A stretch of 64,000 bases of DNA from Micromonospora ferruginea. GTDB lineage: Bacteria; Actinomycetota; Actinomycetes; Mycobacteriales; Micromonosporaceae. The stretch is taken from positions 4,781,001 to 4,845,000 of the forward strand of contig NZ_CP059322.2 of NCBI RefSeq assembly GCF_013694245.2, read 5' to 3'. The translations under genes were made by a program, and so were the position numbers. The stretch's first letter is position 1. Every line of letters starts with the position of its first letter. The notes under the pieces are model-generated. The model made no database searches. It was not told the origin of the DNA and was given only the letters and a program-made list of their open reading frames with translations. Of this stretch, positions 32,000-40,109 are shown one piece after another.

Positions 32000-32425
32000 T
32001 CAGGTGGCGTCGTCGTAGGAGGGGCGGGGCGCCGGCGGGGTGGGGGCGGCGGGAGTCGCCACCGCCGGGCGGGCGGAGCCGTTGCGCAGGTCGGCCGCCT
32101 TGGCCACGTCCTTCAGCTCGTCGTGCACGCCGGTGACGTCCGAGCGCAGGTTGTCGTACATGCTCTGCAGCGGCTTCCGGATCGCCTGCTCGTCGTCCTC
32201 GCTGAGCAGGTGCTTGCGGATGAACGCCTTGGGGTGCAGGTCCTCCAGCTGGATGTCGGTGCCCAGCTCGCGGCTCAGGTCGCCGGTGGCGTTCCGCGCC
32301 ATGTTCCGCAGGTTGCGGACCATCCGGAGGCCGTCGTTGATCACGTTGGGCAGCCGGTCCCCGAAGATCAACAGTGCCAGGAGCAGCAGGACGCCGATCT
32401 CCCACCAGTTCAGGTTCTCGAACAC
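32000..32425 (-). CDS. tatB: Sec-independent translocase subunit TatB
   Basis: A 141-aa protein with an N-terminal membrane helix MFENLNWWEIGVLLLLALLIF followed by GDRLPNVINDGLRMVRNLRN, the hinge and amphipathic helix typical of TatA/TatB. The length and the long C-terminal region (Pro-rich, APTPPAPRPSYDDAT) identify it as TatB and not TatA. It would form the TatBC receptor for twin-arginine signal peptides. One candidate Tat substrate in this window is the beta-helix protein at 52552-54336. The order HtrA-TatB is that of Rv1223-Rv1224. Confidence 0.9.
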   Translation of the reverse strand: MFENLNWWEIGVLLLLALLIFGDRLPNVINDGLRMVRNLRNMARNATGDLSRELGTDIQLEDLHPKAFIRKHLLSEDDEQAIRKPLQSMYDNLRSDVTGVHDELKDVAKAADLRNGSARPAVATPAAPTPPAPRPSYDDAT

Positions 32426-32497
32426 TCCGGCCTCCTCGTCCGTGTCAGGGCAAGCCTACGCACGTGAGGGGACCGTCGGGGAGGGGGTGACCGGTCC

Positions 32498-33790
32498 TCA
32501 CTTCGCGTCCGCGGCGAGCGTCACCGAGGTGTTCTGCCGCGCCGCCCCGCGCCGGTACTCCACCGTCACCACCGAACCCGGCGCGTACTTGCGCACCAGC
32601 GCCACCAGATCGGTCGGGTCGGTCATCGGATGGCCGTCCAGCCGGAGCACCACGTCCCCGGTGCGCATCCCGGCGGTCGCCGCCGGGCCGGCCGGCTCGA
32701 CCGCGTTGAGGCGGACCCCGCCGCCGGTCGCGCCGGTGCCGCCCACCGAGGCGCCGATCACGGTACGCCGGGCCCTGCCGGTGCCGATGATCTCCTCGGT
32801 GACCCGCTTCGCCTGGTTGATCGGGATGGCGAAGGCGAGCCCGATGTTGCCCGCCTCCTGCCCGTCGGCCACCAGCGACTTGATGGTCGAGTTCACGCCG
32901 ACCACCCGGCCGCCCCCGTCCACCAGCGGGCCGCCGGAGTTGCCGTGGTTGACCGCGGCGTCGGTCTGGATCGCCGCGTAGTAGCGGGTCGGGCCGCCCG
33001 GCTCCCCCGCCTGCATGGTGCGGTCCAGCGCGCTGACGATGCCGGCGGTGACCGTGTTGGTCAGCGACAGCGGCGAACCCATGGCCAGCACCGGGTCACC
33101 GACCGCGAGCGCGTCCGAGTCGCCGAACTGCACCGGGGTCAGCCCGCTGCGGCTCACCTTGATCACCGCGATGTCCGACTCCGGGTCCTGCCCGACCACC
33201 GTGCCGGCCGCGGTGCTGCCGTCGTTGAACAGGACCGTGGCCTTGCCCGGGCCGTCCGCGACGACGTGGTCGTTGGTGACGATGTGCCCCTCGGCGCTCA
33301 CCACGAAGCCGGAGCCCTCGCTGGTGCCGCCGAGGCTGGCCACCCGGATGGTGACCACGCTGGGCAGCACCCGCTCGGCGACCCCGGCCAGCGACTCGGG
33401 CTTGCGCTGGGCCAGCGCCGGGGCCTGCCCGGCCTGCGCGCCGAGCGTCGGCACGTCCCCGCCGCGCAGCACGGCGTAGGTCAGGGCGCTGCCGAGCGAG
33501 CCGGCCAGCAGCGCGGTGATCAGTGAGATGAGCACCACCTGACGCAGCCCCGGCCGGGTCGGCCGGTCCGGGTCGGTGACCGGCTCCGGCTCGCCCGACG
33601 CGTCGGGGGCGGCGGCCGGGACCACCACGGCCGCCGGCGCGTACGGGTCCCGCCACGGATCGGCGAGCGCGTCGGTCCACCAGGGCGACGTCGTCGAGCC
33701 CCCGGCACCCGGTTGCGGCTGCCCGGGGGCCGGCCCTCCCGCCGGTGCCCCGGCTCCGCCGGGCCGGCGCCAGTCCCAGCCGTCGGTCAC
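32498..33790 (-). CDS. HtrA-like membrane-anchored serine protease with PDZ domain
   Basis: 430 aa from GTG 33788-33790 (GGGAGG at 6-nt spacing). A Pro/Gly-rich cytosolic N-terminus (about 1-85) is followed by one membrane helix (VVLISLITALLAGSLGSALT). The trypsin-like domain has His in IVTNDHVVADG, Asp in ESDIAVIKVSR and Ser in HGNSGGPLVDG. The C-terminal PDZ domain covers about the last 95 residues (AGMRTGDVVLRLDGHPMTD). It is a probable extracytoplasmic quality-control protease of the HtrA/Rv1223 type, in the neighbourhood where sigE/rseA occurs in mycobacteria. Confidence 0.92.
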   Translation of the reverse strand: MTDGWDWRRPGGAGAPAGGPAPGQPQPGAGGSTTSPWWTDALADPWRDPYAPAAVVVPAAAPDASGEPEPVTDPDRPTRPGLRQVVLISLITALLAGSLGSALTYAVLRGGDVPTLGAQAGQAPALAQRKPESLAGVAERVLPSVVTIRVASLGGTSEGSGFVVSAEGHIVTNDHVVADGPGKATVLFNDGSTAAGTVVGQDPESDIAVIKVSRSGLTPVQFGDSDALAVGDPVLAMGSPLSLTNTVTAGIVSALDRTMQAGEPGGPTRYYAAIQTDAAVNHGNSGGPLVDGGGRVVGVNSTIKSLVADGQEAGNIGLAFAIPINQAKRVTEEIIGTGRARRTVIGASVGGTGATGGGVRLNAVEPAGPAATAGMRTGDVVLRLDGHPMTDPTDLVALVRKYAPGSVVTVEYRRGAARQNTSVTLAADAK

Positions 33791-34022
33791 GTCGTGCCTC
33801 CCACATCGTCCCGCTCGCCCCGCGCCGGGCGCCGGCGGAGCCGGACGACCGTGGCGCGCGGGACACGTCCAGGATTGCACGGATGCCCCGGGTGGAGTCA
33901 GGGGTTGCCGCCCGTGATCGTCCGGCGGCCGACTCGCGGCTGCGCGGCTACCGGGTCGCCTCTACGCTCACAGTGCCAACCGACCCTTCGCACCAGCCCG
34001 CCCCCGGAGGTGTCCCATCGCC

Positions 34023-34667
34023 ATGGTCGCCGGTCACGGCAGTTCGACGGCCCAGGCGCTGCAGTTCGCCGAGTCGTACGTCACCGAGGACATCGTGCTG
34101 CGCACGGCCCGCGCGCTCGCCCACGAGGTGGGCGTGGAGGCGGTGACGCCGGGCGCCGGCGCCGCGCTGCGGCTGCTCGCCGCCGCCGGCAACGCCCGGG
34201 CGGTGGTGGAGATCGGCACCGGCACCGGGGTCAGCGGCGTCTGGCTGATGCGCGGCATGCGTCCCGACGGCGTGCTCACCACGATCGACGTGGAGGTCGA
34301 ATACCAGCGCCTGGCCCGGCGGCTGTTCCAGGAGGCGGGCTTCCCGTCGGGGCGTACCCGGATCATCACCGGCCGGGCCCTCGACGTGCTGCCGCGCCTC
34401 GCGGACGGCGTCTACGACCTGGTCTTCGCGGACGCGGCGGCGACCGGCTTCGCGGCGTACGTGGACGCGGCGCTGCGGCTGCTGCGCCCCGGCGGGGTGC
34501 TCGCGCTCAACGGCGCGCTGGCCGCCGGCCGGATCGGCGATCCGGCCGCGCGGGACGTGGAGACGGTCACCGTCCGGGAGACGATCAAGGCGATCCGCGA
34601 GTCGGAGCACTGGGTGCCCGCGCTGCTGCCGGTCGGCCACGGCCTGCTCGCCGCCGTGAAGAGCTGA
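34023..34667 (+). CDS. O-methyltransferase (Rv1220c-like)
   Basis: 214 aa from ATG 34023, preceded by GGAGGT 12 nt upstream. It has the SAM-binding motif VVEIGTGTGVSGVWLM, an acidic loop TTIDVEVEYQRLARRLFQEA, and VYDLVFADAAATGFAAYVDA where the metal-dependent catechol O-methyltransferase family keeps Asp/Lys residues. Length and motifs fit the actinobacterial group next to HtrA. The methyl acceptor is unknown. It is divergent from the HtrA gene. Confidence 0.88.
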   Translation: MVAGHGSSTAQALQFAESYVTEDIVLRTARALAHEVGVEAVTPGAGAALRLLAAAGNARAVVEIGTGTGVSGVWLMRGMRPDGVLTTIDVEVEYQRLARRLFQEAGFPSGRTRIITGRALDVLPRLADGVYDLVFADAAATGFAAYVDAALRLLRPGGVLALNGALAAGRIGDPAARDVETVTVRETIKAIRESEHWVPALLPVGHGLLAAVKS

Positions 34668-34677
34668 CCCGGAGCGG

Positions 34678-36135
34678 TCAGCCCAGCGTCGCCAGCCAGC
34701 GCAGCAATCCGCGCACGCCCCAGCCGGTGGCGCCCTTGACCAGCTCGCCGTGCACGTCGTCGGACCACGAGGGGGCGGACATGTCCAGGTGCGCCCAGCG
34801 GTCCCGCAGGTCGCCGGTGAACTCCCGGAGGAAGAGCGCGGCCACCACCGAGCCGGCGCCCCGGGCCGGGGAGCTGTGCAGGTCGGCGAGGTCGCTGGCC
34901 AGGTATTCCAGGTAGTCGTCGGCCAGCGGCATCCGCCAGGCCCGCTCGCCGGCCGCGGTGATCCCGGCCAGCAGCCCGGCCGCCAGGTCGTCGTTCTCGC
35001 TGTAGAGCGCCGCGTGCCGCTTGCCCAGGGCCACCGCGTTCGCCCCGGTCAGGGTGGCCAGGTCGACCAGCAGGTCGGGCTTCAGCTCCCGGACGGCGTA
35101 CGCCATCGCGTCGGCGAGCACCAGCCGGCCCTCGGCGTCGGAGTTGGTGCTCTCGCTGGTCAGCCCGCCGTAGTGGCGGATGACGTCGCCGGGGCGGAAC
35201 GCCGAGCCGCTGACCATGTTCTCGGCGAGCGGGGTCAGCGTGGTGACCCGGACCGGCAGGCGCAGCGCGGCGGCGCCCAGCGTCGCGGCGACCACGGCGG
35301 CGGCCCCGGCCATGTCCTTGCGCATCAGCTTCATGGCCGGCACCGGCTTGATCGAGATGCCGCCGGTGTCGAACGTGATGCCCTTGCCCACCAGCACCAC
35401 GTGGGTACGCGCGCCGGCCGGCCGCCAGTCCAGCTCGACCAGGCGCGGGCCCCGGGCGGAGCCGCCGCCGACGGCGAGGATCCCGCCGAAGCCCTCGTCC
35501 GCCAGCTCCCGGGGGCCGCGCACGCGCAGGTGCAGGTCGGGGCGGCCGGACGCGGCGGCGGTCACCTGGTCGGCGAACCACTCCGGGTGCTTCGTCGAGG
35601 ACGGGGTGTTGGTGAGGTCGCGGGCCAGCGCGGTCATCTCGGCGGTGGTCCGGGCCGCGGCGAGCGTGTCGGCCAGCGCCTCCGGGTCGGCCACCAGCAG
35701 GTCGACCTGGGCCAGCGCGGGGCGCGGGCCGGCCTCGGTGAGACGGAAGCGGTAGGAGCCGAGCAGCAGGCCCTCGACCAGGCCGCGCAGCGCCGCGGCC
35801 CCGTCGGAAACCGAGATCGTGATCTGCGTCTCATCCTTGCCGGCGCGGGCCAGGGCGGCCCCGGCGGAGCGCCAGTCCGGCTCGTCGCCGTCGCCGACGC
35901 CGAGCAGCCAGAGGCGGCTCGGGGCGCCGCCCGGGCGCAGGTGCTCGCGCACCTCGCCGACCGCGCCGGTGAGGCGGGCGGCGGGCAGCAACGCGGTCGC
36001 CTCGGCGTGCACGTCGTCGCCGGTCGGGACGGCGGTCGGCGCCAGCACGGGCGGGGCGTCCGGCCCACCGGGACGCACGGGCAGGACGAGGGTGTCGGGC
36101 CGGGTGGGCCCGCTCACCAGACGAATGGCCAGCAC
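34678..36135 (-). CDS. Leucyl aminopeptidase (M17 family)
   Basis: 485 aa from GTG 36133-36135; GGAGG is 11 nt upstream. The M17 signature is NSDAEGRLVLADA, with metal-binding VGKGITFDTGGISIKP (Lys and Asp), MRKDMAGAAAVVAATLGA, and the second-metal region STNSDAEG. The N-terminal ~170-residue macro-like domain is normal for the family. It is a hexameric Zn/Mn exopeptidase for peptide turnover. It converges with the O-methyltransferase gene. A strong hairpin lies upstream. Confidence 0.92.
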   Translation of the reverse strand: MLAIRLVSGPTRPDTLVLPVRPGGPDAPPVLAPTAVPTGDDVHAEATALLPAARLTGAVGEVREHLRPGGAPSRLWLLGVGDGDEPDWRSAGAALARAGKDETQITISVSDGAAALRGLVEGLLLGSYRFRLTEAGPRPALAQVDLLVADPEALADTLAAARTTAEMTALARDLTNTPSSTKHPEWFADQVTAAASGRPDLHLRVRGPRELADEGFGGILAVGGGSARGPRLVELDWRPAGARTHVVLVGKGITFDTGGISIKPVPAMKLMRKDMAGAAAVVAATLGAAALRLPVRVTTLTPLAENMVSGSAFRPGDVIRHYGGLTSESTNSDAEGRLVLADAMAYAVRELKPDLLVDLATLTGANAVALGKRHAALYSENDDLAAGLLAGITAAGERAWRMPLADDYLEYLASDLADLHSSPARGAGSVVAALFLREFTGDLRDRWAHLDMSAPSWSDDVHGELVKGATGWGVRGLLRWLATLG

Positions 36136-36198
36136 GCTGGACCGTACCTCCGAAAACGATCTAAGCGGGACAGATTGCCGCTTGCCGGCCGGTGAAGG

Positions 36199-36231
36199 CC
36201 CTGAGCCACCGGCCAAGCCGGTGGCTCAGGG
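36199..36231. terminator. Perfect 15-bp hairpin downstream of the DUF3117 gene
   Basis: CCCTGAGCCACCGGC-CAA-GCCGGTGGCTCAGGG is a perfect 15-bp stem with a 3-nt loop. It lies 49 nt downstream of the DUF3117 stop on the minus strand and 64 nt upstream of the aminopeptidase start, so it likely ends the DUF3117 transcript before pepA. Confidence 0.75.
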
Positions 36232-36279
36232 TAGGGCGAACCGTCCGCGCGGCGGACGCCGCGCGGACCGCTCCCCGAA

Positions 36280-36447
36280 TCAGCCGGCGGCCGCCTTCAG
36301 CGCGTCACCCAGCGCGGTGGCCTCGTCGGGCGTCATCTCGACGACGAGCCGGCCACCACCCTCCAGCGGGACCCGCATGACGATGCCCCGACCCTCCTTG
36401 GTGACCTCCAGCGGACCGTCGCCCGTCCGCGGCTTCATCGCCGCCAT
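36280..36447 (-). CDS. DUF3117 protein (Rv1211-like), 55 aa
   Basis: 55 aa, ATG 36445-36447, with GGGGAGA upstream. The sequence MAAMKPRTGDGPLEVTKEGR, then GIVMRVPLEGGGRLVVEMTP, is nearly invariant in DUF3117 proteins of actinobacteria. It is a small beta-rich protein of unknown function that resembles Rv1211. Its presence at this place between the Tag/DivIVA cluster and O-methyltransferase/HtrA cluster supports the mycobacterial synteny. Confidence 0.92.
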   Translation of the reverse strand: MAAMKPRTGDGPLEVTKEGRGIVMRVPLEGGGRLVVEMTPDEATALGDALKAAAG

Positions 36448-36637
36448 GTTGTCTCCCCTCAGACCTACGCCAGGGTCGGTGGGTTGCCCCACAGCCACTT
36501 CGCCATCGCCACCCGCAAACGTCGCGGAGGCGTCGACTGACGATTTTCCCTGATGAACACCGCCGGACCCAAACCGAAGCAGCATTGATGTAACAGCATC
36601 TAGCTTATCTTGGATAGGCCTGTCACAATGTGCGGTC
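36448..36637. promoter_or_regulatory. Divergent regulatory region between DUF3117 and PaaX genes
   Basis: An AT-richer 190-bp gap. TGTAACAG (36589-36596) and CTGTCACA (36620-36627) form an inverted repeat with 23-bp spacing (7 of 8 matches), just before the paaX-like start. TATCTT (36606-36611) could be a -10. A PaaX operator is possible; the match to known PaaX sites was not checked. Confidence 0.4.
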
Positions 36638-37456
36638 ATGCAGGCACGGTCGGCACTCTTCGACCTGTACGGCGACCACCTCCGCGCCCGGGGTGGCCGT
36701 GCACCGGTCGCCGCCCTGGTCAAGCTGCTGGCGCCACTCGGGATAGCTCCACCGGCGGTCCGCACCGCGGTCTCCCGGATGGTCCGCCAGGGCTGGCTGG
36801 AACCCCTCCGGCTCGCCTCCGGGCCGGGATATTCGATCACCCCGAAAGCGGGCCGTCGACTGGACGAGGCGGCCTCCCGGATCTACCGGACCGGTCGGCA
36901 CAGTTGGGACGGACGGTTCGATCTTCTCGTCCTCGCGGCACCCGCCTCCCGGCGGGACCGGCAGCGACTCGCCGCCAACCTCACCTTCCTCGGCTACGGC
37001 ACCCTCGACGACTGCACCTGGGTGGCCACCCGCCCCGGCGAGGACGTCGACCTGCTGCTCGCCGAGGCGGGCGTGCGCTTCGAGCGGTTCACCGCCGCGC
37101 ACGCGGCCGGCACCCCCGGCGCGATGGGGGTGGTCCGCCGGGCCTGGGACCTGACCGAGATCGGCCGGGCCTACGAACGCTTCGTCGCCGAGCAGAAGCC
37201 GTTGCTCTCCGGCGTCACCGTCCGCAGCAGCGACGAGGAGGCGTACGCGGCCCGGTTCCGGCTCGTGCACGCGTGGCGTACCTTCCTCTTCCGGGACCCG
37301 CAACTGCCCCCGGCGCTGCTCCCCGAGCGCTGGCCGGGCACCAGCGCGGCCGGGTTCTTCGACCGCCACGCGGCCCGGCTCCGGCCGGCCGCCGACCGGT
37401 ACGTCGAGCAGTGCCTCGACGCCAGCAACCGCCTCGCCCGACAGAAGGGTCGTTAG
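36638..37456 (+). CDS. PaaX-family transcriptional regulator
   Basis: A 272-aa protein. The winged-helix N-terminus contains PVAALVKLLAPLGIAPPAVR TAVSRMVRQGWL (split here for length), the usual PaaX HTH, then GPGYSITPKAGRRLDEAASR and a long C-terminal ligand domain ending FFDRHAARLRP. PaaX binds phenylacetyl-CoA in Gram-negative bacteria. Here the gene is followed 4 nt later by an enoyl-CoA hydratase of the PaaG type, consistent with control of an acyl-CoA step, but no other paa genes lie in the window. Confidence 0.9.
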   Translation: MQARSALFDLYGDHLRARGGRAPVAALVKLLAPLGIAPPAVRTAVSRMVRQGWLEPLRLASGPGYSITPKAGRRLDEAASRIYRTGRHSWDGRFDLLVLAAPASRRDRQRLAANLTFLGYGTLDDCTWVATRPGEDVDLLLAEAGVRFERFTAAHAAGTPGAMGVVRRAWDLTEIGRAYERFVAEQKPLLSGVTVRSSDEEAYAARFRLVHAWRTFLFRDPQLPPALLPERWPGTSAAGFFDRHAARLRPAADRYVEQCLDASNRLARQKGR

Positions 37457-37460
37457 AACC

Positions 37461-38252
37461 GTGACCGAGCCGCTGCTCGTCGACCGCACCGACGCCGTCG
37501 TCACCCTGACGCTGAACCGCCCGACGGCGATGAACTCGCTCGACGTGGCGCTCAAGGAGGCGCTCCGGGACGTCCTGGCCGAGCTGGAGACCGACCGCTC
37601 CTGCCGGGCGGTCGTGCTGGCCGGCGCGGGCGGCTCGTTCAGCGCCGGGCAGGACCTGCGGGAGCACGTGCGGACGCTGGAGTCGGCCGACGCCAAGCCG
37701 CTCGACACGGTGCGGGCGCACTACAACCCGATCGCCGCCCGGCTGGCCAACCTGCCCAAGCCGGTCGTCGCGGCGGTACGCGGGATGGCCGCCGGCGCCG
37801 GCGCGTCGCTGGCGTTCCTGGCCGACTTCCGCATCGGCGGCCCGAAGACCCGGTTCCTGATGGCGTTCGCCGGCGTCGGGCTCGCCGCCGACACCGGCGC
37901 CTCCTGGACGCTGCCCCGCCTGGTCGGCCACGCCAAGGCGGTCGAGCTGCTGATGCTCGCCGAGCCGGTCGGCGCCGAGGACGCCTGCCGGCTGGGCCTG
38001 CTCACCAAGCTGGTGGACGACGACGAGCAGGTGCTCCCGTCCGCGCAGGAGCTGGCCGCCCGGCTCGCCGCCGGCCCGACCGTCGCCTACGGGGCGATCA
38101 AGCGCCAACTCTCCATCGCCGACGCCGGCACGCTCGCCGACGCGTTGGCCGCCGAGGCGCAGGCCCAGGCGATCTGCGGGGCCACCAGCGACCACAAGGC
38201 GGCAACCATCGCGTTCGTCAACAAGCAGAAGCCGGTCTTCGAGGGCCGCTGA
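37461..38252 (+). CDS. Enoyl-CoA hydratase/isomerase (PaaG-like)
   Basis: 263-aa crotonase-fold protein. Oxyanion-hole blocks are SFSAGQDLREH and VAAVRGMAAGAGASLAFLAD; the stretch VGLAADTGASWTLPRLVGHA resembles the PaaG-type isomerases, in which an Asp replaces one catalytic Glu. PaaG interconverts oxepin-CoA and the epoxide in phenylacetate breakdown; other family members isomerise 2,3-enoyl-CoA. Coupling with the adjacent PaaX-type regulator supports an aromatic or fatty acyl-CoA role. That substrate is inferred. Confidence 0.88.
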   Translation: MTEPLLVDRTDAVVTLTLNRPTAMNSLDVALKEALRDVLAELETDRSCRAVVLAGAGGSFSAGQDLREHVRTLESADAKPLDTVRAHYNPIAARLANLPKPVVAAVRGMAAGAGASLAFLADFRIGGPKTRFLMAFAGVGLAADTGASWTLPRLVGHAKAVELLMLAEPVGAEDACRLGLLTKLVDDDEQVLPSAQELAARLAAGPTVAYGAIKRQLSIADAGTLADALAAEAQAQAICGATSDHKAATIAFVNKQKPVFEGR

Positions 38253-38270
38253 GCCGGTGGGGCGCCGCCG

Positions 38271-38894
38271 TCAGTCGTCCTCCTCCGGATCCTGGTTGGC
38301 CTCGACGCCCAGCACGAACGCCTGCATGGCCAGCTCGTCGCCGGACGGCGAGACGAACGCCGGCAGCTCACGCGGGCCCAGCTCCTGCACGTAGGACCAG
38401 AAGATCCGCACCGCCTCGGCCCGCGAGGCCGCCTCGATCGGCAGGTCGAGGCTGACCAGCCAGGTGCGCCGGGCCGGCGGCGGCCCGAGCCGGTCGGCCA
38501 GCGCCCGCCAGCGGGCCGGTTCGAGCGCCACGACCGGACCGTCCGGCGCCGGGCCGTCGACCGGCACCGGCTCGTCGAGCGCCCCACGGGTGTACGTCAC
38601 CACGAGCGCGCCCGCCGTCGCGTCGGACTGCGGATCGTCCGGGTCCTCCCGGCCCCCCACCCCGGCCCGGGCGACCCGGCCCAGCGCCACCAGCCGCAGC
38701 GGCTCACCGACCAGCACCGCCACCCGGTCACCGGGGCGGGGACGGGCCGCCGCCGGCAGCCCGGTCAACTCCAGCACGTCGTGGTGCACCAGCCGCTCGG
38801 CCTGGTAGCGCTCGTCGGGCAGCAGCACCGCCCAGGCGTCCGGCGTGGTGTCACCGTCGGTCGTCCCGCTCGTCCGCGGCTCGGTGTCGGTCAT
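38271..38894 (-). CDS. Conserved actinobacterial hypothetical protein, 207 aa
   Basis: A 207-aa soluble protein with an acidic low-complexity N-terminus. The middle, ELTGLPAAARPRPGDRVAVL and PLRLVALGRVARAGV, suggests a PUA/EVE-like beta domain. The C-terminus ends in acidic residues (NQDPEEDD). I do not recognise a named family. The convergent enoyl-CoA hydratase gene ends 18 nt away; upstream on the same strand lies the tag gene, 25 nt apart. Confidence 0.6.
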   Translation of the reverse strand: MTDTEPRTSGTTDGDTTPDAWAVLLPDERYQAERLVHHDVLELTGLPAAARPRPGDRVAVLVGEPLRLVALGRVARAGVGGREDPDDPQSDATAGALVVTYTRGALDEPVPVDGPAPDGPVVALEPARWRALADRLGPPPARRTWLVSLDLPIEAASRAEAVRIFWSYVQELGPRELPAFVSPSGDELAMQAFVLGVEANQDPEEDD

Positions 38895-38919
38895 GCCCCA
38901 ATCCCATCACGCCGCCGCG

Positions 38920-39528
38920 TCACCGCTCGGCCCGGTCACCGTTCACGTGGCAGTCCGCGAGGTGGTCGTCCACCATGCCGGTGGCCTGCATCAGCGCGTA
39001 CGCCGTGGTCGGGCCGACGAAGCGGAAGCCCCGCTTCTTGAGCGCCTTGGCCATCGCGGTGGACTCCCCGGTGATCGCCGGCACCTCGGCGAACGAACCG
39101 GGGCGCGCCGGCCGGGGCGGGGGCGCGAACGACCAGAGCAGCGCGGAGAGACCCTCGGGCAGCTCCCGCGCGGCGCGGGCGTTGGCGATCGCCGCCTCGA
39201 CCTTGGCCCGGTTGCGCACGATCCCGACGTCGGCCATCAGCCGGGCCACCTCGGCCTCGCCGTAGCCGGCCACCGCCTCGATCCGGAACCCGTCGAAGGC
39301 GAGCCGGAACGCCGGCCGCTTGCGCAGGATGGTCAACCAGGACAGACCGGACTGGAACGCCTCCAGGGTCAGCCGCTCGTAGAGCGCGTCGTCACCGCGC
39401 AGCGGCCGGCCCCACTCCTCGTCGTGGTAGGCGGCGTAGTCGGGGGTGCTCGCTCCCCAGGCGCAGCGGGCGAGCCCGTCCGCGCCGGTCACCAGGTCAG
39501 TCACGGCGTCCACGGTAGGTGAGGGCAC
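38920..39528 (-). CDS. tag: DNA-3-methyladenine glycosylase I
   Basis: 202 aa from GTG, with GGGAG at 7-nt spacing. Typical motifs are RCAWGASTPDYAAYHDEEWG at the start (with zinc-binding Cys/His) and GMVDDHLADC at the end (His and Cys of the zinc site), plus YERLTLEAFQSGLSWLTILR and FVGPTTAYALMQA. It excises 3-methyladenine from alkylated DNA (base-excision repair). It is next to a DivIVA-domain and SRPBCC gene, and tag likewise lies beside a DivIVA-like gene in mycobacteria (Rv1209-Rv1210). Confidence 0.93.
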   Translation of the reverse strand: MPSPTVDAVTDLVTGADGLARCAWGASTPDYAAYHDEEWGRPLRGDDALYERLTLEAFQSGLSWLTILRKRPAFRLAFDGFRIEAVAGYGEAEVARLMADVGIVRNRAKVEAAIANARAARELPEGLSALLWSFAPPPRPARPGSFAEVPAITGESTAMAKALKKRGFRFVGPTTAYALMQATGMVDDHLADCHVNGDRAER

Positions 39529-39611
39529 CGACAGGCTCCCGGCCCGGCTCGATGCGGCCCGGCTCGGCGCGGCTTGGCCGCGGCTCGGTGCGGCGCGGCT
39601 CGGCGCTCAGC

Positions 39612-40109
39612 TCAGGGCAGGCGGCCCTGCTCGACCAGGCGGGCGAACCGCTTCAACGCCTGGGTCAGGCTGAACTTCGAGCCGGGCCAGAGCACCGGCC
39701 AGGCCACCCGGCCGGCCGCCCCACCCGGCAGGTGGAACCACTCGTGCCAGACCACCTGGGTGCGGCCCCGGTCCATCGGGGTGCAGCGCAGCACGCCCGG
39801 GCCGCGCAGCAGCCGGCCGCAGTGCACCACCCCCACCTCGTACGGCGCGTCGACCCGGACCACCCGCATCTCGTCGCGCAGCGCGGCCGGGCCGAGCGCG
39901 GTGACCGCCTCGATCAGGCTCCCCTCGCCGCCGTCGCCCTCGACCACCCGGACCGTGGTGAAGGGAATCCAGTCCGACTGCCGTTCCCACGCGGTCAGCG
40001 CGGCGAACACCCGCTCGGCCGGCGCGTCGACGATCACCGTGGCGGTGACCTCGGCGGCACCCGGTTGGGCGGCCTCGGCGAAGCCGGCGGAACCCTCCGC
40101 GCCGGTCAC
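39612..40109 (-). CDS. SRPBCC (START-like) domain protein
   Basis: 165 aa from GTG 40107-40109, overlapping the TGA of the DivIVA-domain gene (GTGA). The core EVTATVIVDAPAERVFAALT and SDWIPFTTVRVVEGDGGEGS matches the polyketide cyclase/SRPBCC hydrophobic-ligand fold. The following PMDRGRTQVVWHEWFHLPGG is also typical. The ligand is unknown. Translational coupling with the DivIVA-domain gene implies a shared expression unit. Confidence 0.85.
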   Translation of the reverse strand: MTGAEGSAGFAEAAQPGAAEVTATVIVDAPAERVFAALTAWERQSDWIPFTTVRVVEGDGGEGSLIEAVTALGPAALRDEMRVVRVDAPYEVGVVHCGRLLRGPGVLRCTPMDRGRTQVVWHEWFHLPGGAAGRVAWPVLWPGSKFSLTQALKRFARLVEQGRLP

